A stretch of 7,540 nt of DNA from a bacterium (GCA_021787655.1 JAJYLM010000103.1:1-7540), one strand, 5' to 3'. Positions 1 through 6,325 are shown, numbered from the stretch's first letter. Made by a program: numbers and translations. The notes: generated by a model from the letters alone, not told the origin.

Positions 1-688
1 AAATGATCTCTGACGATGTTATCCCGCTTTCGGCTATTGTCAACAGGTGTTTTGGCATGTGTTCTATGAGACGTACGACGACAGCGGTCGTAGTCACGAA
101 TGTTTCGAGGTTTCGTGAATTGATGCCCACGATCCTGCTCCCGGAATCAATCGCAGCCTTCAGCTCGTCCTCGTCATGTATTTCCACGAGTGGCTCCATA
201 CCCAGCTGGCGCGAAAGTTCTATAAACCGGGTGAGCTGGTTGCCGAGCACTTTGACGATGAGGAGCACGGTGTCTGCCCCGGCAGCACGTGATTCATAGA
301 TCTGGAATTCGTCGACGATGAAATCCTTACGCAGAACAGGAATATCGACGATGCTCCGGATGTTCCGCAGATCGTCAAGTGTACCGCCGAAGTATCGTTC
401 ATCGGTCAGTACCGACAGTGCCGCTGCACCTTCTGCAGCAAAACCCTGTGCGATTTTTTTAACATCGGGTGTCTGGATCAATTCTCCCTTTGACGGGGAT
501 TTTCTTTTAATCTCGGCGATGATGCAGGGAGGACGGGTTCCTGCAAGGGCATTCAGGAACGGCCGTACCGGCGGAGCTGCATGTGCAGCCTGAATCATGA
601 CATCTCTGTCCGCAGATTGTTTTCCGGACTGAACTTCCATCCTTTTATGGAGGACTATTTCCTCCAGAAAATTACCGTTCCTGTTCAT
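1..688 (-). CDS. trpC: Indole-3-glycerol phosphate synthase, C-terminus cut by window edge
   Basis: This cytoplasmic enzyme closes the indole ring: it converts 1-(2-carboxyphenylamino)-1-deoxyribulose 5-phosphate to indole-3-glycerol phosphate, with loss of CO2 and water. The first 229 codons are present, out of about 255-265 usual for the family. The TIM-barrel catalytic residues can be read directly: Glu59 and Lys61 in the IAEIKRKSPSKG motif, Lys121 in VLRKDF, Glu169 in LVEIH, Asn190 in GINSRNL and Glu220-Ser221 in AESGI. The N-terminal helix (GNFLEEIVLHKRMEV) is also typical. The ATG at 686-688 overlaps the trpD stop as ATGA, which fixes the start and suggests translational coupling. The missing piece is only the last barrel strand and helix beyond position 1. 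The frame is clean, and every active-site residue I would look for in the visible part is there. Confidence 0.96.
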   Translation of the reverse strand, partial: MNRNGNFLEEIVLHKRMEVQSGKQSADRDVMIQAAHAAPPVRPFLNALAGTRPPCIIAEIKRKSPSKGELIQTPDVKKIAQGFAAEGAAALSVLTDERYFGGTLDDLRNIRSIVDIPVLRKDFIVDEFQIYESRAAGADTVLLIVKVLGNQLTRFIELSRQLGMEPLVEIHDEDELKAAIDSGSRIVGINSRNLETFVTTTAVVVRLIEHMPKHLLTIAESGITSSEII

Positions 689-1707
689 GGTTTGGCGTTT
701 CCGGTGCTTTCGATCCTGAATTCTTCGAGCTTCTTCAGTGCCTTGCCGGAATCAATGGTTTCCCGTGCCATGACAAGAGCGACTTCCAGGGATTCTGCCA
801 TGCCCGTTATAAAGAGAGCAAAAGCACTGTTGATCTCGGTCATATCCCTCATGGGACCTTTGGCACCACCCAGGATATTTTTCATGATCGCTGCGTTGTA
901 CGGTGCGTCTCCGCCTTTCAGTTCTTCGGGAGAGCACAGCGTGTATCCGTATGTGCGGGGATCGAACGTGAAGGATTGGACCTTTCCGTTTCTCAATTCT
1001 GAAATGCTCGTTGTGCCGCTGAGGGTTATTTCATCTGTCGCATCGCTTCCGTGAACGACGCAGGCAGAACTGCTTCCCAGCCGGTGGAGGACGCGTGCAA
1101 TGGTATCGGTGAGGCGTCCGTCATAAACGCCGATGAGCTGGTATTTTGTGCCTGCCGGATTGATCAAAGGACCGAGCATGTTGAAAATCGTCCTGATACC
1201 GATTTCTTTTCGAGGACCCACGGCGTACTTCATGGCCCGGTTAAAGAGCGGGGCAAAGAGAAAACACATGCCTGTTTTTTTGAAGAGATATTCGGCCTTT
1301 GCACTGTCTGCGTTGATATCGATCCCGAGTGCTTCCAGAACGTCTGCGCTGCCGCTCTTCGATGAAACGGAACGGTTACCGTGTTTTGCAACCTTGACGC
1401 CCGATGCTGCAGCGACAAATGCAGCTGCAGTGGACACGTTGAACGTTCCTTTTTTGTCTCCGCCGGTACCGCAGGTATCGATGACGACGTCCTGCTGCAG
1501 GTTGACTTTCAATGCCTTTTCGCGCATCACCCGGGCAGCACCGGTGATTTCATCGATTGTTTCTCCCTTCATTCTGAGTGCGGTAATGAACGATGCTATC
1601 TGTGCGTCCGTCGTACCTCCGGACATAATTTCATTCATCACGGTCTGCATTTCGCTCTCGGACAAAGAAATATTCTGAATGACCTTTTCTATCGCTTCCC
1701 GTATCAT
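685..1707 (-). CDS. trpD: Anthranilate phosphoribosyltransferase
   Basis: The enzyme transfers the phosphoribosyl group of PRPP to anthranilate, giving N-(5'-phosphoribosyl)anthranilate, the second committed step of tryptophan synthesis. At 340 residues it has normal family length. Residues 1-70 form the small helical domain. The PRPP-binding loop is DTCGTGGD (77-84), followed by KHGNR (108-112) and the SGSADVLEALG segment (118-128). Asp225-Glu226 in GSDATDEITL is the second metal-binding pair, and Arg172 in GIRTIFNMLGPL lies in the anthranilate-binding region. The ATG at 1705-1707 comes four bases after the trpG stop. The protein is a stand-alone TrpD, not fused to the TrpG glutaminase as in enterobacteria. 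Its stop overlaps the trpC start. No strong Shine-Dalgarno is present, so coupling to trpG translation is likely. All key residues are intact. Confidence 0.97.
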   Translation of the reverse strand: MIREAIEKVIQNISLSESEMQTVMNEIMSGGTTDAQIASFITALRMKGETIDEITGAARVMREKALKVNLQQDVVIDTCGTGGDKKGTFNVSTAAAFVAAASGVKVAKHGNRSVSSKSGSADVLEALGIDINADSAKAEYLFKKTGMCFLFAPLFNRAMKYAVGPRKEIGIRTIFNMLGPLINPAGTKYQLIGVYDGRLTDTIARVLHRLGSSSACVVHGSDATDEITLSGTTSISELRNGKVQSFTFDPRTYGYTLCSPEELKGGDAPYNAAIMKNILGGAKGPMRDMTEINSAFALFITGMAESLEVALVMARETIDSGKALKKLEEFRIESTGNAKP

Positions 1708-1711
1708 TGCA

Positions 1712-2290
1712 TTATCTTTGAATCAGATTAAGAAAATTGGCAAGGATCTTCTTACCATCCTGCGTAAGAATGGATTCGGGATGGAACTGGACACCTTCGA
1801 TGATAAGGCTTTTATGTCTGACCGCCATGATCTCATGGTCATCTTCAGACTCTGCGCTGACGATGAATTCACTGGAAAGGGTTTTTCGGTCGATGACCAG
1901 GGAGTGGTATCGTGTTGCCGTGAAGGGGTTATCCATGCCGTTGAACAAGGTTTGTCCGTCGTGCCGGATCGGGGAGGTTTTACCATGATAAATCCGGTGT
2001 GCCTGTACAATGTCCGCACCGAAAGCATAGCCTATTGCCTGGTGTCCGAGGCATACACCGAGGATCGGCAGCGTACCGGCATAGTGCCGGATTGCATCGA
2101 CGGATATACCGGCTTCCGCAGGTGTAGAAGGTCCCGGGGATATCACCAGTGCCTGTACCCCGAGGGACTTGATGTCACCGGCGCTGATGGCATCGTTTCT
2201 GAAAACAACAACATCCGTTCCGAGCTCTCCAAAATACTGGACCAGGTTGAACGTGAACGAATCATAATTATCGATGACCAGTATCTTCAT
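1712..2290 (-). CDS. trpG: Anthranilate synthase component II (glutamine amidotransferase)
   Basis: This class I glutaminase subunit hydrolyses glutamine and passes ammonia to TrpE for anthranilate formation. It is 192 residues long, the usual size for a separate TrpG. The start is set by the classic N-terminus MKILVIDNYDSFTFNL. A longer open frame upstream lies inside the end of trpE and is not needed. Visible motifs are the oxyanion-strand segment SPGPSTPAEAG (51-61), the nucleophile elbow GVCLGHQAIG with Cys80, the YHSLV segment (128-132), and the triad partners His170 and Glu172 in VQFHPES. The start lies four bases after the trpE stop, with trpD four bases downstream. PabA, the 4-amino-4-deoxychorismate synthase partner, is nearly identical in sequence, and in some bacteria one protein serves both enzymes. 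The trp context makes TrpG the main role, but a dual role cannot be excluded. Confidence 0.96.
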   Translation of the reverse strand: MKILVIDNYDSFTFNLVQYFGELGTDVVVFRNDAISAGDIKSLGVQALVISPGPSTPAEAGISVDAIRHYAGTLPILGVCLGHQAIGYAFGADIVQAHRIYHGKTSPIRHDGQTLFNGMDNPFTATRYHSLVIDRKTLSSEFIVSAESEDDHEIMAVRHKSLIIEGVQFHPESILTQDGKKILANFLNLIQR

Positions 2291-2294
2291 GACG

Positions 2295-3779
2295 TTACCG
2301 GATATCTGCGGCCTTGTTGACGGCATCCATAAGAGCCTGCGCTTTGGACCGGGTTTCCTGGAATTCATTTTCAGGCACAGAGTCATAGACGATACCTGCA
2401 CCCGACTGAATGTAGACCCCGTGCTTGTCGATAAATGCGGTTCTGATGGCAATACACGTATCCATGCTCCCTGTGTAGCTGATATAACCGACAGCACCGC
2501 CGTAAGGACCTCTGCTTTCCTTTTCGAGGTGTTCGATAATCTCCATTGCCTTGACCTTGGGGGCGCCGGACAGGGTTCCTGCCGGAAATGCAGCCTTCAG
2601 GATATCGACCGCATCTTTCCCGTCAAGCACAGTGCCGCTTACCTCGGACACAATGTGCATGACATGGGAATACCGTTCTACGATCATCAGTTGGTCGACA
2701 TGGACGCTGCCCGTTGCGGCAATCCTTCCGATATCGTTCCGGGCGAGGTCAACCAGCATGACGTGTTCTGCCTTCTCTTTTGTGTCAGCCAGCAGTTCCT
2801 GTTCGAGTGCCGAATCCTCTTCATGTGTCCTGCCGCGCTTTCTGGTCCCGGCAATAGGGCGTATCGTGACCTTATTGTCTTCAAAACGAACGAGTACCTC
2901 GGGTGACGAACCGATAAGGTATTTGTCACCAAGATCGAAATAGAACATATACGGCGACGGGTTGATGAGCCTGAGCGCACGGTAGAACGATACGGGAGGT
3001 ATGACCGATGGAGAGAACAGCCGCTGCGATAAAACGACCTGAATAATATCGCCTGCCCGTATGTGTGCTTTCCCTTTGACGACCATCTGCTCGTATTCGC
3101 TCTGCGTCATGTTCGATGAAAACGGCCTTACCCTGGAAGGTATCCTGGACTTGTCCTGGCGCAGCGGTTTATACAGAGTCTCAATTACTTTTTTCACCGA
3201 TGCCGCAGCAGTATCGTATGCCTTTCTCGTGTTGCCGTTTTTGATGAAGGCATTGGAGAGAACGATCATCGTGTGCCTGAGATTGTCGAAGATCACGAGT
3301 TTGTCCGTAAACAGAAGGAAAGCATCGTCGAATCCGGGCGCCTGCTTTTTTAAATCCGGAACCTTTTCGAATGTTTTTACGATGTCGTATCCGAAATAAC
3401 CCACAGCACCGCCGACAAATCGCGGCAAACCTTGTATGACTGCGGGCTTATAGCGGTTCAGTTCTGCTTTTAACAGAGACAGGGGGTCGGTAACACCCCG
3501 GTGCTGAACTGTTTTTCCATGCTCTGTTATGAAAACGTCCCCGTGGCTTACCCTGAACACGACAGAAGGATCAAAGCCGATAAAACTGTACCGTGCCCAT
3601 TTTTCTCCGCCCTCCACGCTTTCCAGAAGGAAAGGGTAGCGCAGATGCTTCAGCTTTAAAAGTACCGAAACAGGTGTTTCAATATCCGAAAGTATCTCCG
3701 TGTAGACCGGTATTATGTTTGCATTTTGTGCACGTTTTCTGAATTCAGGATACGATGGGTAGATTGTGGTGGAAGGCAT
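2295..3779 (-). CDS. trpE: Anthranilate synthase component I
   Basis: This is the chorismate-using subunit; with ammonia from TrpG it makes anthranilate and pyruvate. With the ATG at 3777-3779 the protein has 494 residues, typical for TrpE. The N-terminal domain carries the LLESVEGGEKWARYSFIG segment (51-68); the LLES region forms the tryptophan feedback site in known TrpE proteins, so feedback inhibition is expected. The chorismate-binding domain runs from about residue 225 to the end. It contains GDIIQVVLSQR (243-253), PIAGTRKRG (308-316), the DLARNDIGR segment (344-352), SGAPK (404-408) and, at 467-474, SVPENEFQ with metal-binding glutamates. PIAGTRxRG fits anthranilate synthase and PabB-type enzymes; the adjacent trpG and trpD settle on TrpE. 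The frame stays open upstream to 3959, but that part overlaps the TPR gene and does not resemble TrpE. The upstream gap to the TPR stop is 17 bp with no clear promoter or strong Shine-Dalgarno. Confidence 0.96.
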   Translation of the reverse strand: MPSTTIYPSYPEFRKRAQNANIIPVYTEILSDIETPVSVLLKLKHLRYPFLLESVEGGEKWARYSFIGFDPSVVFRVSHGDVFITEHGKTVQHRGVTDPLSLLKAELNRYKPAVIQGLPRFVGGAVGYFGYDIVKTFEKVPDLKKQAPGFDDAFLLFTDKLVIFDNLRHTMIVLSNAFIKNGNTRKAYDTAAASVKKVIETLYKPLRQDKSRIPSRVRPFSSNMTQSEYEQMVVKGKAHIRAGDIIQVVLSQRLFSPSVIPPVSFYRALRLINPSPYMFYFDLGDKYLIGSSPEVLVRFEDNKVTIRPIAGTRKRGRTHEEDSALEQELLADTKEKAEHVMLVDLARNDIGRIAATGSVHVDQLMIVERYSHVMHIVSEVSGTVLDGKDAVDILKAAFPAGTLSGAPKVKAMEIIEHLEKESRGPYGGAVGYISYTGSMDTCIAIRTAFIDKHGVYIQSGAGIVYDSVPENEFQETRSKAQALMDAVNKAADIR

Positions 3780-3796
3780 CTTGATCAGAAGCAGTT

Positions 3797-4642
3797 CTAT
3801 TGCAGCGGTACTTCCTGCATCTGCTGCGGGCCGGGAGCGGCGCTGTTCGTGCTGCCGGGGGCCTGCTGCGGTGCCGGTGCCGCGGGCGTTTGCTGGGATA
3901 CAGGTTGCTGCTGGGGGGCAGCTGCCGGTGACGATGTTTTTACCGCAACGTACAGCCATTCGATGAGGTTGAGTACCTGATTGCGCTGCTGCGGTGGATC
4001 GTTCGTGTATTCCATGTATTTCGTAAGTTCGGTCAGTGCATCCTTGTAGTCTTTTCTATGGTAGTAGAGCAGCCCGAGGTTCATGTGTGCTGCAGCGAAT
4101 CCAGGATCCAATACGATGGCCTGCAGGTAATACTGCATTTCCTCGTCGGAATTGTTGTTCAATGCAATACCGGCGTTATACAGCCTGATCGCCTGCTGCT
4201 TCAGATCTCCGGACAATGGCTGATTCTGGGTTCCGCTCTCAGGTGCAGGCTCTCCGCCCAAATCCGTGATTGCCTTTGTAACATCCTGTCTCTTTGCCTG
4301 ATCGTGGGAATATTTCAGGAATTGATTGAAGCTGCTGATCGCCTGGGCGTTCTGGTCGCGTTTCATGTAAATGATCCCCATATTGTAGTATGCCGGGGCA
4401 AACGTCGGATCGACGGCAACTGCTTTTTGGTAGCAGGCAAGTTCCTGATCTGAATTATTATTGAGTGCAACACCCCGGTTGTACCAGTCGAGGGCCGTCA
4501 ATTGTTTCCCGGTCTGGTTCTGGATGAGCTCCTGGGTCGCGGCATTCTCCTTGTTCCGGGAAATAGGCTGAGCTCCGGCATAGGTCGGGGTGAATGCCAG
4601 TAAACCTGTTATGAGTACGATAAGTATGAAGTTGTTTTTCAT
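3797..4642 (-). CDS. Exported TPR-repeat protein with P/Q/A-rich tail
   Basis: The function is unknown. The 281-residue protein starts with a Sec signal peptide: a Lys-Asn front, a hydrophobic core at about residues 5-18 and a probable cleavage after AGA (22-24). There is no lipobox cysteine, so it should be periplasmic or secreted rather than a lipoprotein. The mature part contains TPR-like helical hairpins arranged as two related modules, about 52-121 and 153-223. Each begins with a YNxGxALNNNSD motif, runs through an AV(V)LDP-type motif and NMGIIY/NLGLLY, and ends in a DxxxxRQDV/PPQQRNQV-like segment. This points to an internal duplication. Residues 237-281 are a low-complexity Pro/Gln/Ala tail, probably disordered. 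TPR proteins usually act as protein-binding scaffolds, for example in envelope assembly; no partner is indicated here. The start has a strong GGAGG and a promoter upstream. The gene ends 17 bp before trpE and may be cotranscribed with it. Confidence 0.88.
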   Translation of the reverse strand: MKNNFILIVLITGLLAFTPTYAGAQPISRNKENAATQELIQNQTGKQLTALDWYNRGVALNNNSDQELACYQKAVAVDPTFAPAYYNMGIIYMKRDQNAQAISSFNQFLKYSHDQAKRQDVTKAITDLGGEPAPESGTQNQPLSGDLKQQAIRLYNAGIALNNNSDEEMQYYLQAIVLDPGFAAAHMNLGLLYYHRKDYKDALTELTKYMEYTNDPPQQRNQVLNLIEWLYVAVKTSSPAAAPQQQPVSQQTPAAPAPQQAPGSTNSAAPGPQQMQEVPLQ

Positions 4643-4646
4643 ACAG

Positions 4647-4651
4647 CCTCC
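4647..4651 (-). promoter_or_regulatory. Shine-Dalgarno of the TPR gene
   Basis: On the minus strand GGAGG lies four bases before the ATG at 4640-4642. It is one of the best ribosome binding sites in the window and it decides the start. It also shows that the organism uses ordinary Shine-Dalgarno initiation, in contrast to the crotonase-family gene next door. Confidence 0.8.
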
Positions 4652-4671
4652 GTGCTGGTCTTGTGAAGTGG

Positions 4672-4700
4672 ACTGTAACAGGATTTATATTCTTTGTCAA
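4672..4700 (-). promoter_or_regulatory. Sigma-70-type promoter for the TPR gene and possibly the trp operon
   Basis: The minus strand has a perfect -35 TTGACA (4695-4700), a 17-bp spacer and a -10 TACAGT (4672-4677). A TG one base before the -10 gives an extended -10. The predicted transcription start is near 4665, leaving a leader of about 23 nt that holds the Shine-Dalgarno. The leader is too short for a leader peptide or attenuator. No clear terminator or second promoter lies between it and trpE, so it may drive the trp genes as well. This comes from consensus matching only. Confidence 0.65.
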
Positions 4701-4742
4701 AAAATAACACCACAAAAAGTGGAAAAATGTCTCCGTTTGCTG

Positions 4743-5525
4743 CTATCGTTGTTTAAAAACAGGGGAGCGGTTTTCCCCGAGGGCTTTCTTGCCTTCCGCA
4801 TAATCCTGGGAATGGATTATGGTTATGTAATCGTCGAGGTCCTCCTGAACGACAGTCATAAAGTCTTTGAGCGTTGAGTCTACGATCGATCGTTTGATTG
4901 CAGTCAGCGCCAGAGATGCATGCCGGGAGATTCCCTTCAGCATTTTTTCTGCATCCTCAAGGATATTCTCCCTGACGGAAACACCGTCGATCAGTCCCCA
5001 TTCTGCAGCCGTCTGCGGTTTGAGAAGCCTGCCCTTGAGGAGCAGTTCTTTTGCTTTCGTTTCGCCGATAAGCTGAACGAGCCTGTAGATACCGCCGAAA
5101 GGAGGGAATGTACCGAGCTTGATATCCGGAAAACCGATGGTGATATCATCGTCGACGGCAATGCGAAAATCAGTGCACAGCGCGAGTTCGAGTCCGAAAC
5201 CGACGCAGTGTCCGTTGATCAGCGTCAGGGTAGGGATGTTCAAGCGCTGGATGGAAAGCAGAAGTTCTGCGATAAGGCGCGTATTCTTCTTGATCTTACG
5301 TTCATTCTCTTCCTCTCCGAGATCAAAGATCTCATGACCGGAGATAAAAATGTTGTCGAGTGCGCTCATCAGGATAAGTCCATCGTAGAAATGGTGTGAG
5401 CCCACACTATCGAGTGCGCTTCCCAGCTCTTCGAGGACCGGCAGTTTTATAAAATTGTCCGGTGCACGGTTAATCTTGATGATATGAATATTTTCTTTAT
5501 CATCCTGCAAAATATATTGACTCAT
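4743..5525 (-). CDS. Enoyl-CoA hydratase/isomerase (crotonase) family protein with atypical active site
   Basis: Family assignment is firm: 260 residues with the crotonase core. The first oxyanion-hole segment is IFISGHEIFDL (59-69), the second INGHCVGFGLELAL (103-116), followed by GFPDIKLGTFPPFGG (131-145), the RL.QLIG helix, LLLKGR and A.EWGLID. Crotonase-fold proteins act on acyl-CoA thioesters, but the reaction cannot be read here. The first catalytic glutamate (rat Glu144) is kept as Glu113. The second (rat Glu164) is replaced by Asp134, with one extra residue between them. The usual GGG of the oxyanion loop reads G-F-G, and the usual AGAD reads SGHE. It may be a hydratase variant, isomerase, hydrolase or non-enoyl enzyme. 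The start chosen is the ATG at 5523-5525, which gives a normal N-terminus; a TTG at 5561 would lie in the predicted -35 box. There is no Shine-Dalgarno. The gene diverges from the PAS-like/Fis regulator and has no fatty-acid oxidation genes beside it. Confidence 0.85.
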   Translation of the reverse strand: MSQYILQDDKENIHIIKINRAPDNFIKLPVLEELGSALDSVGSHHFYDGLILMSALDNIFISGHEIFDLGEEENERKIKKNTRLIAELLLSIQRLNIPTLTLINGHCVGFGLELALCTDFRIAVDDDITIGFPDIKLGTFPPFGGIYRLVQLIGETKAKELLLKGRLLKPQTAAEWGLIDGVSVRENILEDAEKMLKGISRHASLALTAIKRSIVDSTLKDFMTVVQEDLDDYITIIHSQDYAEGKKALGENRSPVFKQR

Positions 5526-5532
5526 ACGAAAA

Positions 5533-5561
5533 AGTATAACCGGCAAAAAAATATATTTCAA
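5533..5561 (-). promoter_or_regulatory. Promoter of the crotonase-family gene, abutting its ATG
   Basis: The minus strand reads -35 TTGAAA (5556-5561), 17-bp spacer, -10 TATACT (5533-5538), five of six matches to consensus in each box. Only seven bases (TTTTCGT) separate the -10 from the A of the ATG at 5525. Transcription should therefore begin at or one or two bases before the start codon. Together with the lack of a Shine-Dalgarno this predicts a leaderless mRNA. Alternatives are a more distal promoter or a later internal start. Confidence 0.6.
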
Positions 5562-5618
5562 TGAAAATTAATAAGCATTCTACAGGTTACGGTATCAAAG
5601 CAAATCGAGACGAAGTGC

Positions 5619-5636
5619 CCGGAAGATCATATCCGG
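5619..5636. repeat. Short inverted repeat CCGGA/TCCGG
   Basis: CCGGA at 5619-5623 and TCCGG at 5632-5636 flank an 8-base centre in the middle of the divergent intergenic region. It could be a small protein-binding site or a weak hairpin. Five-base arms can arise by chance, and no U-tract follows, so it is not a terminator. Confidence 0.25.
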
Positions 5637-5644
5637 CGTGTTAA

Positions 5645-5685
5645 ATTTGTTGAATTGTTTTTTACATGATGTATATTCAACAAAT
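5645..5685. repeat. Perfect 11-bp inverted repeat, candidate operator
   Basis: ATTTGTTGAAT at 5645-5655 and its exact reverse complement ATTCAACAAAT at 5675-5685 are separated by 19 bp, so their centres are 30 bp apart, close to three helical turns. A partial third copy, ATTTGTT, lies at 5694-5700. The left arm covers the -35 and the right arm overlaps the -10 of the candidate plus-strand promoter. Arms on the same DNA face at a promoter fit a dimeric regulator. The neighbouring Fis-type protein is the natural candidate, by inference only. As RNA the repeat could also fold into an 11-bp hairpin, but no U-run follows it. Confidence 0.55.
5650..5677 (+). promoter_or_regulatory. Candidate promoter of the PAS-like/Fis regulator gene
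   Basis: TTGAAT (5650-5655) and TATATT (5672-5677) are separated by 16 bp and would start transcription near 5684, leaving a leader of about 70 nt. The region is very AT-rich, so chance -10 matches are common; TATAGT at 5702-5707 is another possibility, though it lacks a good -35. I see no sigma-54 promoter (GG and GC boxes) here. Confidence 0.4.
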
Positions 5686-5741
5686 ATGAAATCATTTGTT
5701 TTATAGTTCAATTTTGATTTTTTGGTTTAAAATCATAATAA

Positions 5742-5748
5742 AAGGTGG
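5742..5748 (+). promoter_or_regulatory. Shine-Dalgarno of the PAS-like/Fis regulator gene
   Basis: AAGGTGG lies four bases before the ATG at 5753-5755. It supports this ATG over the in-frame TTG at 5696, which would add 19 hydrophobic, AT-encoded residues with no family resemblance. Confidence 0.7.
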
Positions 5749-5752
5749 TCGT

Positions 5753-6325
5753 ATGAGCAATGATAAAAATATAATTAAAAAATATTCTATATTATTAAGC
5801 TGGTTACGCTATCCAGCTTTTTTGTTCGATGCACAAGAAAAAATACGGGAAATTAATGGTCCGTTAAAACAGGTCATAGAAACATTCAATGTGAATTTTA
5901 ACGATCTCAACATTCATTCCATATTAAAACTCAATGGATGTAATGTTAAGTTTAAAAAGAAACAATGGTGTAAAGACGGTATTTTAGTGTTGAAGGATAA
6001 ACACCGGAGGCTTGTACATATTTCGATACGTTCGGCACGCGATCTCTATGCCGGCGGTATTATCATTATGGCTCAGGACGGCGGAGGTGACCCCTCATTC
6101 AATGGCACCGGAGCGGTACACGAAACTGCTCTCATGTCGGCAGCCGGCAAAGGAAAAAATTCCGGTGCAAAGTCAGGAAAGTTGAGAGATGTTTTGAATA
6201 CGATCGAGAAAACATTCATCCAGCAGACGCTGAATCAGACACAAAACAGATCCGAAGCCATCAAACTTCTCGGCGTGTCCCGAAGGACATTCTATTACAA
6301 AATAAGAAAATACCACCTTCTATAA
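5753..6325 (+). CDS. Short PAS-like/Fis-type HTH DNA-binding regulator
   Basis: The 190-residue protein is a predicted cytoplasmic transcription regulator. Residues 144-190 match the Fis-type helix-turn-helix (HTH_8) that ends sigma-54 activators: LRDVLNTIEKTFIQQTL, then NRSEAIKLLGVSRRTFYYKIRKY, with the recognition helix at about 176-187. Residues 12-108 look like a PAS-type sensor: PAFLFDAQEKIREINGPLKQVIE at the front and a HISIRSARD...GGIIIMAQD strand pair at the end. This call is weaker because the domain is divergent. Residues 110-143 are a Gly/Ser/Ala/Lys-rich linker. The AAA+ ATPase domain with GAFTGA loop that normally sits between these parts is absent, so it cannot open sigma-54 promoters by itself. 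It may be a repressor, a Fis-like architectural protein or a partner of another activator. The first 80 codons are strikingly AT-rich. The gene diverges from the crotonase-family gene and its stop overlaps the rfaE1 stop region. Confidence 0.82.
   Translation: MSNDKNIIKKYSILLSWLRYPAFLFDAQEKIREINGPLKQVIETFNVNFNDLNIHSILKLNGCNVKFKKKQWCKDGILVLKDKHRRLVHISIRSARDLYAGGIIIMAQDGGGDPSFNGTGAVHETALMSAAGKGKNSGAKSGKLRDVLNTIEKTFIQQTLNQTQNRSEAIKLLGVSRRTFYYKIRKYHLL

Noticed and set aside
752..937. Small minus-strand open frame within trpD
   Set aside because: It is an alternate frame of trpD, Arg-rich nonsense typical of a frame shift shadow.
1133..1678. Long plus-strand open frame opposite trpD
   Set aside because: It is an antisense shadow of an intact trpD with all catalytic motifs; no ribosome site or family features.
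2291..2497. 69-codon extension of TrpG in the same frame
   Set aside because: It lies inside the conserved C-terminal region of trpE; MKILVIDNYDSF is the canonical TrpG start.
3780..3959. N-terminal extension of TrpE in the same open frame
   Set aside because: It overlaps the TPR coding region, has no TrpE resemblance, is low-complexity out-of-frame translation, and the ATG at 3779 gives the normal TrpE length.
4711..4723. CCAC-5-GTGG hairpin followed on the minus strand by a T-rich run, as terminator of the crotonase-family gene
   Set aside because: The stem is only four pairs and the T-run merges into the TTGACA -35 box; too weak to call.
5526..5561. TTG start adding 12 residues to the crotonase-family protein
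   Set aside because: The TTG lies in the predicted -35 box, the extra residues are not family-like, and there is no Shine-Dalgarno.
5526..5752. Sigma-54 promoter in the divergent intergenic region
   Set aside because: No TGGC-N8-TTGC type element with correct spacing was seen on either strand.
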